A stretch of DNA of 64,000 bases from Microthyrium microscopicum (taxonomy: Eukaryota; Ascomycota; Dothideomycetes; Microthyriales; Microthyriaceae), in contig MU004234.1 of the NCBI GenBank assembly GCA_010405405.1, positions 2,399,988 to 2,463,987 of the forward strand, read 5' to 3'. The translations under genes were made by a program, and so were the position numbers. Positions within the stretch are counted from its first letter, which is position 1. Every line of letters begins with the position of its first letter. Shown here one piece after another: positions 23,189-34,855 of the stretch. Under the pieces are notes generated by a model. That model did no database searches and had not been told where the DNA came from. It was given only the letters and a program-made list of their open reading frames with translations.

Positions 23189-25069
23189 ATGCCTGTCCTC
23201 ACCGTAAACGGCGAGAAAAAGAAGGTAGCTTGGTAAGTAGTCTCATTCTATATTGTTTTACCAGCCAACATGTCTCTGCCCAACAACACTGAAGCATTGT
23301 TCGTGTTGGCATCTTGGCGATACGAAACTCTGTTGTCACCCAGATGACCTGTTTCTTTGCTGTTTGTGCTAACGTTGTTCAGTGGCCCTTGTATACGGGG
23401 ACACAGGTCTTCAAAATGTGCACACAAAGATCGAGTATTGATTGAGGTGCGGAAACCTGGTCGTCCTTTGGGCACCTGTCCGCATCCTGCAGGTTCTTGT
23501 GGATGCGAACGCGTAGTGATAAACTACATGATTCCTAGAGGTAAAGCACTTGGAATTTAGAGCAGAGGACAAACTAACAGTGTTTCTGAAGAGCGGTCCA
23601 ACCCGATGATGTCGCCAGGTCTGCCTTCTAATTTACAGCCGGCATCTAGAGTTCAGAAGAAGTCTCAGAGATCAGTTGCCAACCTTAATCAGACCGCGGT
23701 TCAGAAAGTCATCTCAGGGGATCCAGATGCGCTCGCTCAATTGGCCAGGTTTCCCACAGAAAGCTTTCCGCATGCTTCTGACGATTCTAGCGAACCTCCT
23801 TCAACAGCATCGAGCTCTAGTTCGACCCCAAGGATTGATGCTATTCACACACCACAAAGTTCTGTTTATAGTGAGAATGCTAGCCAGCCTGGTAACGATC
23901 ATCGATGGCAAGGGGGATGGACAGGATATGATGGGGGCCTACAATCCGCCCAAGGACCGGGACAACCTATCCAACCACCACAACAGCAGGAGCCATCATC
24001 GTGTTGCTGTCCTGAACCAAAAGAATCGCCGACTCCTAGAGTAGCGGAAGCACCACAGACTCCAGGCCATCCGATGTATCAAATACCCTCTTCCACCCAT
24101 CCACAGCCATTTCCTCATGCCCATCAATTCCAATCTGCTCCTCTGGCTCATCAAGGCTATGCCACTCAGTCAGGCGCTCCATTCACACAACCGGACTTTC
24201 CCTCCTTCGAATTTGATATTGGATGCGGCGGAATGCACCTACCTTCTGATTCTATTCAAGAGCGAATCATGGCTGGTGGTCATTCTGACTGTGGCTGTGG
24301 AGATACATGCGAATGCTTTGCATGCATGACACATCCGAACAACAACACTACTATAAAATATGTAAAATATCACCAAGAGATACTTACCAGGCCGGCATAT
24401 CTACCTGAAGGATTCCCACCGCCTGCTACGCAATTCTCTTCGGTCAATCGAGTCGATTACAGCCTACCATTCCAATATGACCCAACACATCCTCCACCTG
24501 CTGTACTACAATCCTTTCCGCACAACTTTGGTAATCACTTTGCTGGCCAAGTTCCGGTGGGTTTCGCTGTTCCTGCCTGGCCAACAACTGCTGGACCTTC
24601 AGTGCAAATTCCGCATACTCCAGTAACAGAGATGGAGGGCATGCATTTCGGCCCGGTGCATTCTCAACTGGATCCTTCAATGCATGCAGTGACTGGAATT
24701 CCTTCATACCTTAAACACGAGCCTATCGCACGCCCACAAAACGGACCATCTACGGCAGAAGAACGCAAAGATCCAAATGGCAAGACGCGTATAACATCGC
24801 CTCTGATGACGGCTGCATTTGATGCCGAATCACCTGCAGATGACGATAGCTCGACACTCTCCCCATCGTCCTTCCTCGTTCAACAGTTTACTCTTCCTGG
24901 ATGCGACGATATCACCGGTACCTGTCAATGTGGAGAAGGTTGCAAATGCTCCGGATGCGTAACACATAGCGGACACAGATCCAATGAGGGTGGTGGTGAG
25001 ACTGAAGACGAGTTCAACAACTTTCTCTTAGATCCCGCCAAGGAAGATTTACCCAGTTGCTGCCGCTAG
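23189..25069 (+). CDS. mac1: Copper-fist transcription factor (Mac1/GRISEA-like)
   Basis: This is a DNA-binding copper sensor, probably the activator of high-affinity copper uptake under copper starvation. Three exons, 23189-23232, 23383-23540 and 23592-25069, give about 559 aa. The copper fist is split by intron 1: KKKVACGPC | IRGHRSSKCAHKDR, then VRKPGRPLGTCPHP. It has C-x2-C-x8-C-x-H zinc ligands and the minor-groove GRP. The central region is Pro/Gln/Ser-rich. Two Cys-rich motifs follow the pattern C-x-C-x3-C-x-C-x2-C-x2-H: CGCGDTCECFACMTH near 235 and CQCGEGCKCSGCVTH near 525. Such paired motifs bind Cu(I) in Mac1 and its relatives, which argues for a Mac1/Cuf1-type activator rather than an Ace1-type one. 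The protein ends in CCR. The acceptor at 23592 was chosen because 23581 would shift the frame. Confidence 0.9.
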
Positions 25070-26472
25070 CTGGATTTGAGGGCGTACGAATGGCAAAGTG
25101 TCAATTGGGAACACAGGATTGTCGAGTCCAGTATGGAAACGATACGCATAATATCATGAGCATGGAGCAGTTTACAGAAAGATACCCCCACTCCGAGGAA
25201 TAGGAATGCATGACGGACGAGACCAGGTTTTGGCGTACACAGGTCATATATCATTGGATAGATCCAACAGCGGGAAAAAGAGCTGTTTTTATCCCTCAAC
25301 CCTTTCCGTCTACTCGTGAACATGAGATGGTATTAAGTGGGCGAGATCTTCTAATAGCGCACCCTGATGGATTCGGCTTTGAGTTCAGTATTCGCCTGCC
25401 TTTCAAGCCTTGCAATAGAGCAAGAAAGGATGCAGACAAAGGTTGAAGTTCTTAGCGATCATCCCATGATGCTTCAGCAATCAGCTGTGAAATTGGTGCA
25501 GCAACTACAAAATGCTGCGGCCTGTACAGCCGTCGCGAACGTATTTATTATGCTTTGCGAATGAGTTGCCAAGTCTAGTAAGTCAAGCAGTCAGTGCGCA
25601 TGACATTATTCCCGTTCGACAAGATATTATGACACTTGACAGCGATGGCTTTTCGGTCTTTATAAACACAAAAGTTTCGTTTCATGCTTGTCATACATAG
25701 TACATCCAGGCCGCACCAACAGCGGCCCGCGGATGTTTCCTTTCGCATGTCTTGGGTGGGAACAAATAAGGTAGAGTGGACATCCTTTTACGCCCGGCTG
25801 TAATGATCTAGGCCAAGTAGCTTGGAAAGCCCTGCTCATCATCGATATAGTAGTACCCAAGCAACCCTCTTCAATATCGATACTGGACCAAGCGCGACCT
25901 TGCCCACACAAGGCTTGCGATTCGATCCATCGACATAACGCCGGAAATTGTGCTCATAGTCCTACAAATGTAGATCGTACATTCAAAGCCGCATTTGTTG
26001 AGTGCAGAATCTCGAGTGAGTTTGGCACTATTTGTGGCTTCCTTGTGGCTTTCAAACACTATCCAGATCGTCAATTCCGTTTCAAGTTTCTGGGGAGCCC
26101 TGTTCAAAGCGACATTTGACAGAACTACTCTGATAATTCTTTAACTTTGCTGCAGAGATCTTATCTTCCAGATGAAACCACAAACTTAATTTGTTTGACG
26201 CCCGTCCGTATCCCTTCCCATGGTCTCGAAGCAACCATATACTAGCCATGTTGCCAAAAAGCTTGGGCTTATTAACTGTCTGCTCTATATGCTGCTGAGG
26301 CTTTGCCAAAGTATGTCCTCAGTTGTTTATTTGAGCAATAATGTAGCGCTCTATACTTAGTGCCCGAAATGTCTTGTTCTCTCCCCACCGAACTGTACAT
26401 TTGACCCTACATTCCTCGACTCTTCCATTCTGCGCCAACTGCTTCTTAGATTGGAACTGGAGGTTGTTGACC
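25070..26472. other. intergenic region between copper-fist and phospholipase genes
   Basis: 1.4 kb of 3' region and phospholipase promoter. All open frames are under 90 codons without motifs. I see no repeat or RNA gene. Confidence 0.45.
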
Positions 26473-28567
26473 ATGATCAACTCACTTACTGAGCTGTTTA
26501 CGCTCTGTCTCCTATTAACCAATTTCGTTGATGGTAAAGATTGACTCATCCACCTTTTGAACGCATGTGCTAATTTCTAAATATAGCCGCAGCAGTCGAT
26601 TTCGGAAAAGAGGAAAGAATATTTGCGGAAAATCTTATACCTCGAGCTTTACCTGCCGCCCCAGATGGATATGCGCCCATGCGAGTTCCCTGTCCTCAGG
26701 ACGGAGGGCCCATTCGAACTGCCTGGGAATTATCTCCCAGTGAGCAAGAATGGCTCAAAAAGCGAAGACCGAATACCGTAAACGCCATGAAGGACTTTAT
26801 AAACCGCGCCAATATCGACGGCTTCGATGCGAATAAATACATTGACAAAGTCAAAGGAAACGTGGACAATCTTCCCAACATCGGAATAGCATTTTCTGGC
26901 GGTGGATATCGGGCTATGCTTACCGGTGCTGGTGTCCTTACAGCTTTTGACGATAGGACTCCTGGTGCAAAAGAGGCTGGTCAAATGGGTGGTTTACTAC
27001 AAGCGTCAACTTATGTCTCTGGTCTATCAGGTGGTGGATGGCTGGTTGGAAGTATATTTGGGAACAATTTCAGCACCGTGGGGGATATTCTTCATGCTAC
27101 TTCGCAAGGCCATGGACATCTTTGGGACTTTAATCGATCGATTCTGGAAGGTCCGCAAAACCATGCTCGCATGAATATTATGGGCATGGCGGATTATTGG
27201 AAGGACATCTACACCTCCATCACGGCGAAGAGAGATTCGCATTTTGATATTTCCATTACGGATGTTTGGGCACGAGGATTTGCTCATCAACTTATCAACA
27301 ACACTGACGGTGGTGCATGTGAGTTATACCCCTTACTAGCTGTGTACGCTGTTACTGATAGTCTCTAGCGATCACCTGGTCGTCTATCGCTGACCAGCCC
27401 GGTTTTGGCGATGGCCAGATCCCAATGCCAGTGCTCGTAGCCGGCTCTCGCGATCCAAATGAAGTAATCGTCCCAAGAAACGCCACAATCTTCGAATTCA
27501 ATCCATGGGAAATGGGTTCATGGGATCCCCATCTCTACGCCATGGCACCCGTAAAGTACGTCGGTTCCCCTTACGACAAGGGCCAAATCATCGATCGCCA
27601 ATGCTACGCTGGTCTCGACAATATTGGTTTCGTCATGGGCACATCGAGCTCTCTGTTCAATGAAGTCGCAACCACATTGATGGAAAACGCGCCCGGTGCC
27701 ACCTACCAATATCTGAAAAACCTCATGCTGGATCTCGCTCAAAAGCTCTCTGGCAAAGACAACGATATTGCTTCCTGGTCGCCTAATCCCTTCAAGGGGT
27801 GGCGTCCTGATACCTATCGTGGTTCCGCGGGTGACCATCTCAGCCTCGTCGACGGCGGTGAAGACTTTCAGAATATTCCTATCTACCCACACATCCAACC
27901 GAACCGCAAAGTCGACGTAATTTTTGCCGTCGACTCCTCCGCTGACACTGTAGGTGCCAGCGCCGGCTGGCCCAATGGAACATCGCTGATTGCTACCTAT
28001 GAGCGCAGCACAAACGCATACATCATGAACGGCACCGGCTTCCCCAAAATCCCCGACATGAACACCTTCGTCAACCTAGGCCTCAACACCAAACCCACCT
28101 TCTTCGGCTGCAACTCCGCCAACATCTCCGGCCCAGCCCCCCTAATCGTCTACCTGCCCAACCACCCCTACTCCTACTGGTCCAACATATCCACCGTGAC
28201 CCTAAAAATGCCACCAGAGATGCGCGACGGCATGATCAACAACGGCTACAATGTCGCCACCATGGGCAACGGCACACTGTCAGACAAGTGGCCAGCGTGC
28301 GCCGCATGTGCGATTATGCAGAGGAGTTTTGAGCGCACAAAGACGACGCCGCCGAAAATGTGTCTGGATTGTATGGCGCAGCATTGCTGGAATGGGTCGG
28401 TGGATTCTAGTACGCCGCATTTTGATCCGCCGTTGGTTAATCCGAGTGGCAAGTTTACGGTGCGGCCGAAGAAGAATTCGGCGGTGGGGGGGAAGGGGAG
28501 TGTGTCGATGGGTGGGTTGTTGATGGCGAGTACTATGGTCGCGCTGGCGACTAGTACGATGAGATGA
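26473..28567 (+). CDS. plb1: Lysophospholipase / phospholipase B, GPI-anchored
   Basis: This secreted or wall-bound enzyme removes fatty acids from phospholipids and lysophospholipids. Three exons, 26473-26533, 26587-27318 and 27369-28567, about 663 aa. A signal peptide covers residues 1-22 (LFTLCLLLTNFVDA). The oxyanion-region motif GIAFSGGGYRAML is near 120-132. The nucleophile motif YVSGLSGGGW places Ser at about 168. The catalytic aspartate is in SLVDGGEDFQNIPI. Many N-glycosylation sequons and a Cys-rich C-terminal part (CAACAIMQRSF, CLDCMAQHCWNGS) follow. A hydrophobic tail (MGGLLMASTMVALATSTMR) fits GPI attachment. Order and length match fungal Plb proteins. The third exon is noticeably C-rich, then G-rich, at its end, but stays open. 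Confidence 0.94.
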
Positions 28568-29024
28568 GTGGGAGTATGGGGAGGCTGGAATGGGTGAGGA
28601 GGATTTGATGTCGTATACGAATTTGGTTGGCATTTTGGAGTTATTGTTTGAGCTGTTCTGCATTCGTTTGAGATAGAGCTAGAGCTCTTTTCGTTCATTG
28701 TTGCTAAACTTGTAAATAGTTCGTGATCTCATCAGGCTGATGGGAGATATAACAACAATTCAAAAGGTGTGGTTCAAGCATGTCGGACTATTCTTACGCG
28801 TCGGATAAGCTTCTGCATGTAAGTTCTAACGGGTCGAAGCCCAATCCTGCCTTACCGCGGGTTTTAGAGTTGACGAATGGCGACTCACGAGGTTGTAGAC
28901 CGCATGCTTCAGGGCGCATGAAGTGCTGCAGTCCAGCCCGTCTCTTTAAGTACTTAACAGGACTCAGAGCCACCAACTATGGAACAATTCTACCAATGTT
29001 CATTTACTGCGGTCTGACCAAGAA
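28568..29024. other. short intergenic region
   Basis: About 450 bp of 3' region and promoter. CTGATGGGAGATA at 28738-28750 matches the core of the 10.7-kb duplication unit. Nothing else is seen. Confidence 0.4.
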
Positions 29025-30781
29025 ATGTCACATCCTCAGTCCTCTGACAGATCCAGCTCATGGAGCACCAATATTTCTCGAGCTGATCATCAGGCTGAGC
29101 AGCAATTTACTGAGAATGGACACGCGCATCTTGATCAGGCTGAATCCAAGCTAGTGGTTTCCCCTATGCCATCGAGTCCTGTATCGCCGGTTCTGAGTTT
29201 GAGAAAGCCGCCATCAATACGGACAGCCACACCGGTATCCGACCTTGGAGGTGAAGAGCTCAAAGAGGCAAATGAGCCATGGGGGTAGACACTTTCAACA
29301 TGGCAAGTAGGTTGGACCACACCCGCTTTTATGTTCGGCTTGTGGTTTTGCGGTAAGTTCATTGGTGCTCAATCATGTACGCGGATATTCTCGGTTTAAT
29401 CCGACTCTGACACAGATATATAGCACTATTCATCGCCGTAATACATCTCGTCTTGTTTGTAATTATGCAAGACAAGAGAGCCACGGGCGAGCATTCCATA
29501 CCCCAATCCTACGTATCAGCCGCATCACAGTTGTTAGCCCGACTATTCAGCACAGCCCTTTGCAGTTCTCTGGCTGTTGTCTTTACCCAACACTTATGGT
29601 ACGTCCTACGAGATAGACCTATCAAGATTGATCACTTGGAGAAGTTATATGGGATTCGAGAGAACGTCCTACTTCTAGCAAGCCCAAGTGGTAGACTTGG
29701 TGATCTCGAAATCAATGAGACGACTATAATCGGCGAGTGGACCAGCCATTACACGCCATCAGGGAACTGGACAGTATATGCAGAAACAAGACAAACGTCG
29801 TGCGCTCCAAGAATAGCCTCTTATCGGCTACAGACCAGCTTCTCAGGTGGAAGTCGAAAGCTATCCTATGTGGTCAAATCAATACAGCCACTTACAGATA
29901 TGCTGGGAACTGAAGAACTTCAAACCGGCTACAATTTTCCACCCGGTTGTAAGACTAACACAGAATCCGCTTATTGGCCAGTCAACGACACGACTAGCGA
30001 TCAACTGCTTGTCCTCAACGTATATTCCATAATTGACGCTGTCGTCAGCCGGCTCTCGGGAACCTTTCCCCTACAATTTGGGCCAACTTTATCTCAATTC
30101 AACCACACGCTCTCAAACGGCACAAGAATCTTACTAAATAACACAGAGACTTGGCTTTGGTCGGATCAAGCTGTTATGAAGCAGTATCTTAACTTTACGT
30201 GGGATGCCTCAAGCGCAGCTATAGATACCCCATACAATGTGCAGCGTAACAACTACACTGCCGTCGAACCGGATTTCAATTTCACACAAGAAAGTCTTAA
30301 CGAAGGCCTGGCAAATGTTACTTTTAGCCTTATGTTTGCGATGGATCAATCGAACACTACCGTCGAGGCCCAGACCTGGGAACCAGTCAACGTATACAAA
30401 TTTGAACCACGCCTGAATCTCATCATACCGTATTTTCTGTGTCTGGCAGTCGCCATACCATTCTTATTCCTTGGCATGGTATCACTGAACCGGAATGGAG
30501 TATCTGCTATGGACGGCGGATTTTTGCAAATTCTGATGACAACGACTGGAAGCAAGAGTCTTGAGAAGGCTGCCGCAGCTGGATGCCTAGGCGGTCGAGA
30601 GAACATTCCAAAAGAATTGCTGGACATGAAGATACGATTCGGAGAGTTGGTTGAAGCTGATGGACATGGCGTTGGAGATACAACTGGTGTAGTTCGGAGA
30701 GCTGGCTTCGGGACCGAGGATGAGACTATCCCATTGACGCGAAATGCTCGGTATGGCGTGCAAGAGGAGATGGGGAAGTAG
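29025..30781 (+). CDS. Multi-span membrane protein of a fungus-specific family
   Basis: The function is unknown. It resembles fungal integral membrane proteins with a WQxGWxTP motif before the first membrane span. Best model: exons 29025-29234, 29289-29352 and 29424-30781, about 543 aa. The N-terminal 70 residues are Ser-rich and cytosolic. TLSTWQVGWTTPAFM leads into span 1 (GLWFCALFIAVIHLVLFVI), then span 2 (LFSTALCSSLAVVFTQHLW). A large extracellular loop with many Asn-glycosylation sites follows, then span 3 (IIPYFLCLAVAIPFLFLGM) and a cytosolic tail. The reading frame contains TAG at 29286-29288. I explain it as the end of a 54-nt in-frame intron (GTATCC...GTAG), but the donor is weak and no clear branch site is visible. 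A single nonsense change (such as CAG to TAG) is the alternative. A third possibility is a 60-nt intron from GTGAAG to AAGTAG. Confidence 0.65.
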
Positions 30782-33075
30782 ATATCCCAGTTATTACACA
30801 AGTTGGGGAATCTCTTGATCGTCAGACTGAAGAATGTTCTCCAAATAATCACATCAGTAAGAAGTTGGTATTGTATGTTATCGTCCCTATGGTTAACCCC
30901 TGAGGTGTAAACATTGCAATGCATACTTTCTCTGGCATTAGCAGAATATCCAGAGGCAATCCCGGTATTCATCGATCAAACTTTGATAGACAACTCATCC
31001 TCTCCATAATACAGCCCTTGCTCTTAGAATAAGATATACTTGGCCGAAAGCCAAAATTAAAACAAACCAATCGGGTCCTCTACCAACTCAATCTGTCTAG
31101 AAATAGGTAGGAGCCTATAAAGTAGTAACACAAAGTAGTAGGAGTAAATTAACGTTACCCTTCGACGTCACCTTGTTCTATAAAAGCACCCCTACCCCAA
31201 TATCAAAAAATCCAAGTAATCTACCGGTCTATGCAGCGTTTCTCCAGACGTCATAGTAGAACGTGCGCACCTGCTAGGAAGAACATGAAACCCAGGCCCT
31301 CAATCAAACTGGCGGCCTGTTCACTTGTTCTTTGCTGGCAGGATGAAACTGTTTTATGAAACAAAAGCAGCGACTGGACAGCTGGTGAAGACATAAAAAG
31401 TATGTCTATGTGGATGAGGTGTGGTTAGAGATGGATAGTGGAGTTTACGGTGGATTTGTTCGTTGGAACCGCCGGCGATTTTCTGATGCAGTGATGGACA
31501 GGGGAGTCTCCCTGAGTCCAGGCCGATCTCCATCTGAAGCTAATTTCAAAGCTCGATGATTGGCATGATTTTCACCGTGGTCTGGCGCTGGCAGGGCTGG
31601 TTGGCGGTGTTTAGCGGCTTGGACCGCTTGGTGGGTTTATGGCATTCTTGATGCTGCGATGATTCTGCAAACTATACCGTGTATGAGGATTTTCAGTTTG
31701 TTTGCGTCGTACTGTTTTTTGGAGGCTTAAAGAAGTTGTTGTGATCATTGGCGCGGAAAAGACCTGATTTCAATGGGTAGTAATTGAATCCATGACCCAT
31801 CGATACGGTAGAGTTGAATGTCAATTTCGAACGAGGCGCAGCAGAGCTGTCAAACAGCGGGCTCCTGCAGACTGTCAGTAGTCTGCTGCATGATGCATCT
31901 TACTGCAATTCATCGTGTTCTCGATCTTGATAACTCCAAGAGACCGCGTGGCTCTTGTTTATACTCTGACTCTCTGAGATGGTTTTTTATTCGTAGATCT
32001 GTAGCACGTCAGAATCGTACATCGTGAGCTTTTGAAATATCACTCAAGATCAACTGCTGATACCCGAAGCCAAGTTGAAGACTTTTGAACGCCACCACGG
32101 GGTCCAGTACGGGTTCATGGCTCCCGTTGGTTAGGGGTGGCGGTTGTGGCATCCATTGTGGCAAGCGGTCCAGAAGAGCGTTTGAAGATTCAGCATTTTG
32201 TGGTTGAAAATGCGGCTGATTGCTGGAGCATGGCTTGCATTGGCTTGCATGGCTTCCAGCTGGCTTGCATGACACGATGGGCATATTTGCTGGGAGACCA
32301 ATGATATGAACCGGTGGCGCCTTGGCCGGGGACACGGTCCTGAGCTTAAATTCGATTTGACCCAAAGAGGCAGAGAGTGGCGTGTCCCTGCATTGGCGGA
32401 TTGGAGGTTTGATCGGTTTGGTGTTTATTCTCTCTCACAGTGCTCACAGCTCTGGATTTTGATGGTGACATGGTATATTTGATAATTCATGGATTGTATA
32501 GACGGAAGGAGCTTCTTGGGATCCTTGGGAGCACTTGCCAAAGTCTGTGAGGTCACTTCCTGTAGTTCCTTCCTTGGATCTACCGCCCTCACGTGTTTTG
32601 GTCCTTTGCACTTGCCAATTGCAATTGCCAATTCAGCCAGTCGCTCTCTCCCTTCTTGGCGCACTAGACACGGTTCAGCTAGGCGTGCCTTCCACTTCTT
32701 GTTCTTCATCTCGCTTGCTTCCCACATTCTTCCCCTTCTCTTCTCTCCTCCAACTTCAATCTTGAATCTTCCCATCTCCATCTTCTTTTCTGCCTTTTTC
32801 TTCATCTTGCCAATTGTGTCATTTGCGCAGTTGACTTGCCTGTCGTTTTTCCAACTGACTTGTGCTTCATTGCTCTCGCTTCAAAGCCCCAGTTTAACTT
32901 TTTACTTCGCCCTTACCACCTATCTAATTCACACCGTCTTCTTGGGGTTGTGCCCTCATTCTCTCGGCCTCCTCGCTTGACTCCTAGTTGCTTTAGCCGC
33001 AATAAGAGCCTTTTCCCTTCAAAAACTTATCCAGGATCCCCTTCGACTTGTAGTTTTCACCACCCATCCATAATC
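30782..33075. other. intergenic region and promoter of the GH72 gene
   Basis: 2.3 kb without a supportable gene. Three exact copies of TGGCTTGCAT lie at 32231, 32241 and 32261. The final 400 bp is strongly C/T-rich on the plus strand, typical of highly expressed fungal cell-wall genes. Open frames there (for example 32489-32980) reflect that bias. Confidence 0.5.
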
Positions 33076-34527
33076 ATGAAGGCCTCTACCACTCTCCTGG
33101 CTGCTTCAGCCTTGGTCTCTACCGCCTTTGCTGGCCCAGCTCCTGTTAAGCGGGACACCGTCAGCAATGCCAACACCCCTCCAGTCACCGTCAAGGGCAA
33201 TGCATTCTATGCCAACAACAAGCGATTCTACATCCGTGGTGTTGATTATCAACCTGGTATGCATCCATTGCAACGCGTTCAGGTCCAATTGCTAATCGCC
33301 CTTGTCTTCTAGGTGGATCCTCTAACATCGCTGATCCTATCGCCGATGCCAACTCCTGCGCTCGCGATGTTGCCGAATTCAAGAAGCTAGGAATCAACAC
33401 CGTCCGTGTATACACTGTCGACAATTCCGCCAACCACGATAGCTGCATGAAGGCCCTCGCCGATGCTGGTATCTACCTTGCTCTCGACGTCAACAGCCCA
33501 CAGTACTCTCTCAACCGTGCTGATGAGGCTTCCATCCAACGTTCATACAACGACGTCTACCTGCAATTCGTCTTCGCTACTATTGATACATTTGCCAAGT
33601 ACGACAACACTTTACTGTTTTACTCAGCAAACGAGGTCATCAATGATAACGCTACTTCTTTTGCTGCTCCATATGTCAAGGCTGTCACCCGCGATATGCG
33701 TGCGTACATCAAGGCACGCTCATACCGCTCCATCCCTGTTGGTTACTCTGCTGCCGATATCGACTCCAACCGTCTTCAAATGGCTCAGTACATGAACTGT
33801 GGTTCCGATGATGTGCGAAGCGATTTCTTTGCTTTCAACGATTACTCCTGGTGTGACCCATCTACCTTCAGCACTTCCGGATGGGACAAGAAGGTAGCAC
33901 AATACTCCGACTACTCTCTCCCTATTTTGTAAGTTCTCCCCCCTGACCGTATCTGGTCATTGCCTGACGCATTACAGCCTGTCTGAGTTTGGTTGCAACA
34001 CCAATAAGCGGGATTTTGGCGAGATTGCTGCTCTTTACTCTACTCAGATGACCTCGGTCTACAGCGGTGGTCTTGTTTACGAATACTCCATGGAAGCCAA
34101 CAAGTACGGTCTCGTCCAGATTTCAGGCAGCTCAGTCTCAGAACTTGACGATTTTACTACTCTTCAAACTCAATACAAGAACAACCCCATCCCATCTGGT
34201 GATGGTGGAGCAAAGGCTTCAGGTACTGCCTCAACCTGCCCACCATTCGAATCTCCAGCTTGGGTTGTCAACACCACTCAACTTCCCGCCCTTCCAGCCA
34301 AAGCCCAGGCGTTTTTCACCAGTGGCGCTGGCACCGCACCAGGTCTTAGCAGCAAAGCCGGCTCGCAGAACGCCGGTACCGCGTCTACCGGATTCAGCTC
34401 TAACAGTGGTGTTCCCGCTACCAATGGTACCTCATCATCTGGAAAGAAGAGTGCTGCTTCCAGCGTCAGCACCGGCATCACATCTGTGGTCCTCGCTGCT
34501 TTTGGTGTTATCGTTATGCTTTTGTAA
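33076..34527 (+). CDS. gel1: 1,3-beta-glucanosyltransferase, GH72, GPI-anchored
   Basis: This enzyme elongates and remodels wall beta-1,3-glucan at the cell surface. Three exons, 33076-33256, 33313-33928 and 33978-34527, about 448 aa. A signal peptide covers residues 1-19 (LLAASALVSTAFA). Family motifs are FYIRGVDYQPGG, NTVRVYTVD and LALDVNSPQYSLNR. The acid/base glutamate is Glu168 in YSANEVIND and the nucleophile is Glu269 in FLSEFGCN. There is no Cys-rich CBM43 module: a Ser/Thr/Gly-rich linker runs directly to a hydrophobic GPI signal (TGITSVVLAAFGVIVMLL). This places it in the Gel1/Gas-minus class. The leader is pyrimidine-rich, suggesting strong expression. The gene is convergent with the next. 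Confidence 0.95.
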
Positions 34528-34855
34528 ATGGAGCTCTTATGAAACATGGATTGACGCTATAGAAGCGTCTGGTCGAGAAACCTGTGCAGGATCAGGAAGA
34601 CGAAATAGACTTTGGAAGAAAGCCAATAAGTATCTGTTCGGCGTTGGATTCGGGCAATCGTCAAATGGATCGAGCTTAATACCTTTAGGTTCCATGACCT
34701 ACGATAGAAGTAGGCATAGAACCATGCCAATCCGTTCTTGACTAGGGATTTGTTGATGCATGGGCGTTGTATGCGATAGACTTTTTTTATTCTAGGTTCA
34801 AAGACAAAAAGTCCAAATATAGCATATTGTTTTTTTTTGTTATGAAGATTATTCC
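34528..34855. other. convergent 3' region
   Basis: 328 bp between two convergent stop codons. It is A/T-rich towards the centre with a T9 run near 34830. No gene is seen. Confidence 0.4.

Noticed and set aside
32489-33312. Long plus-strand frames upstream of and overlapping the GH72 start
   Set aside because: They are produced by the C/T-rich leader; the true frame is fixed by the signal peptide and the spliced GH72 domain.
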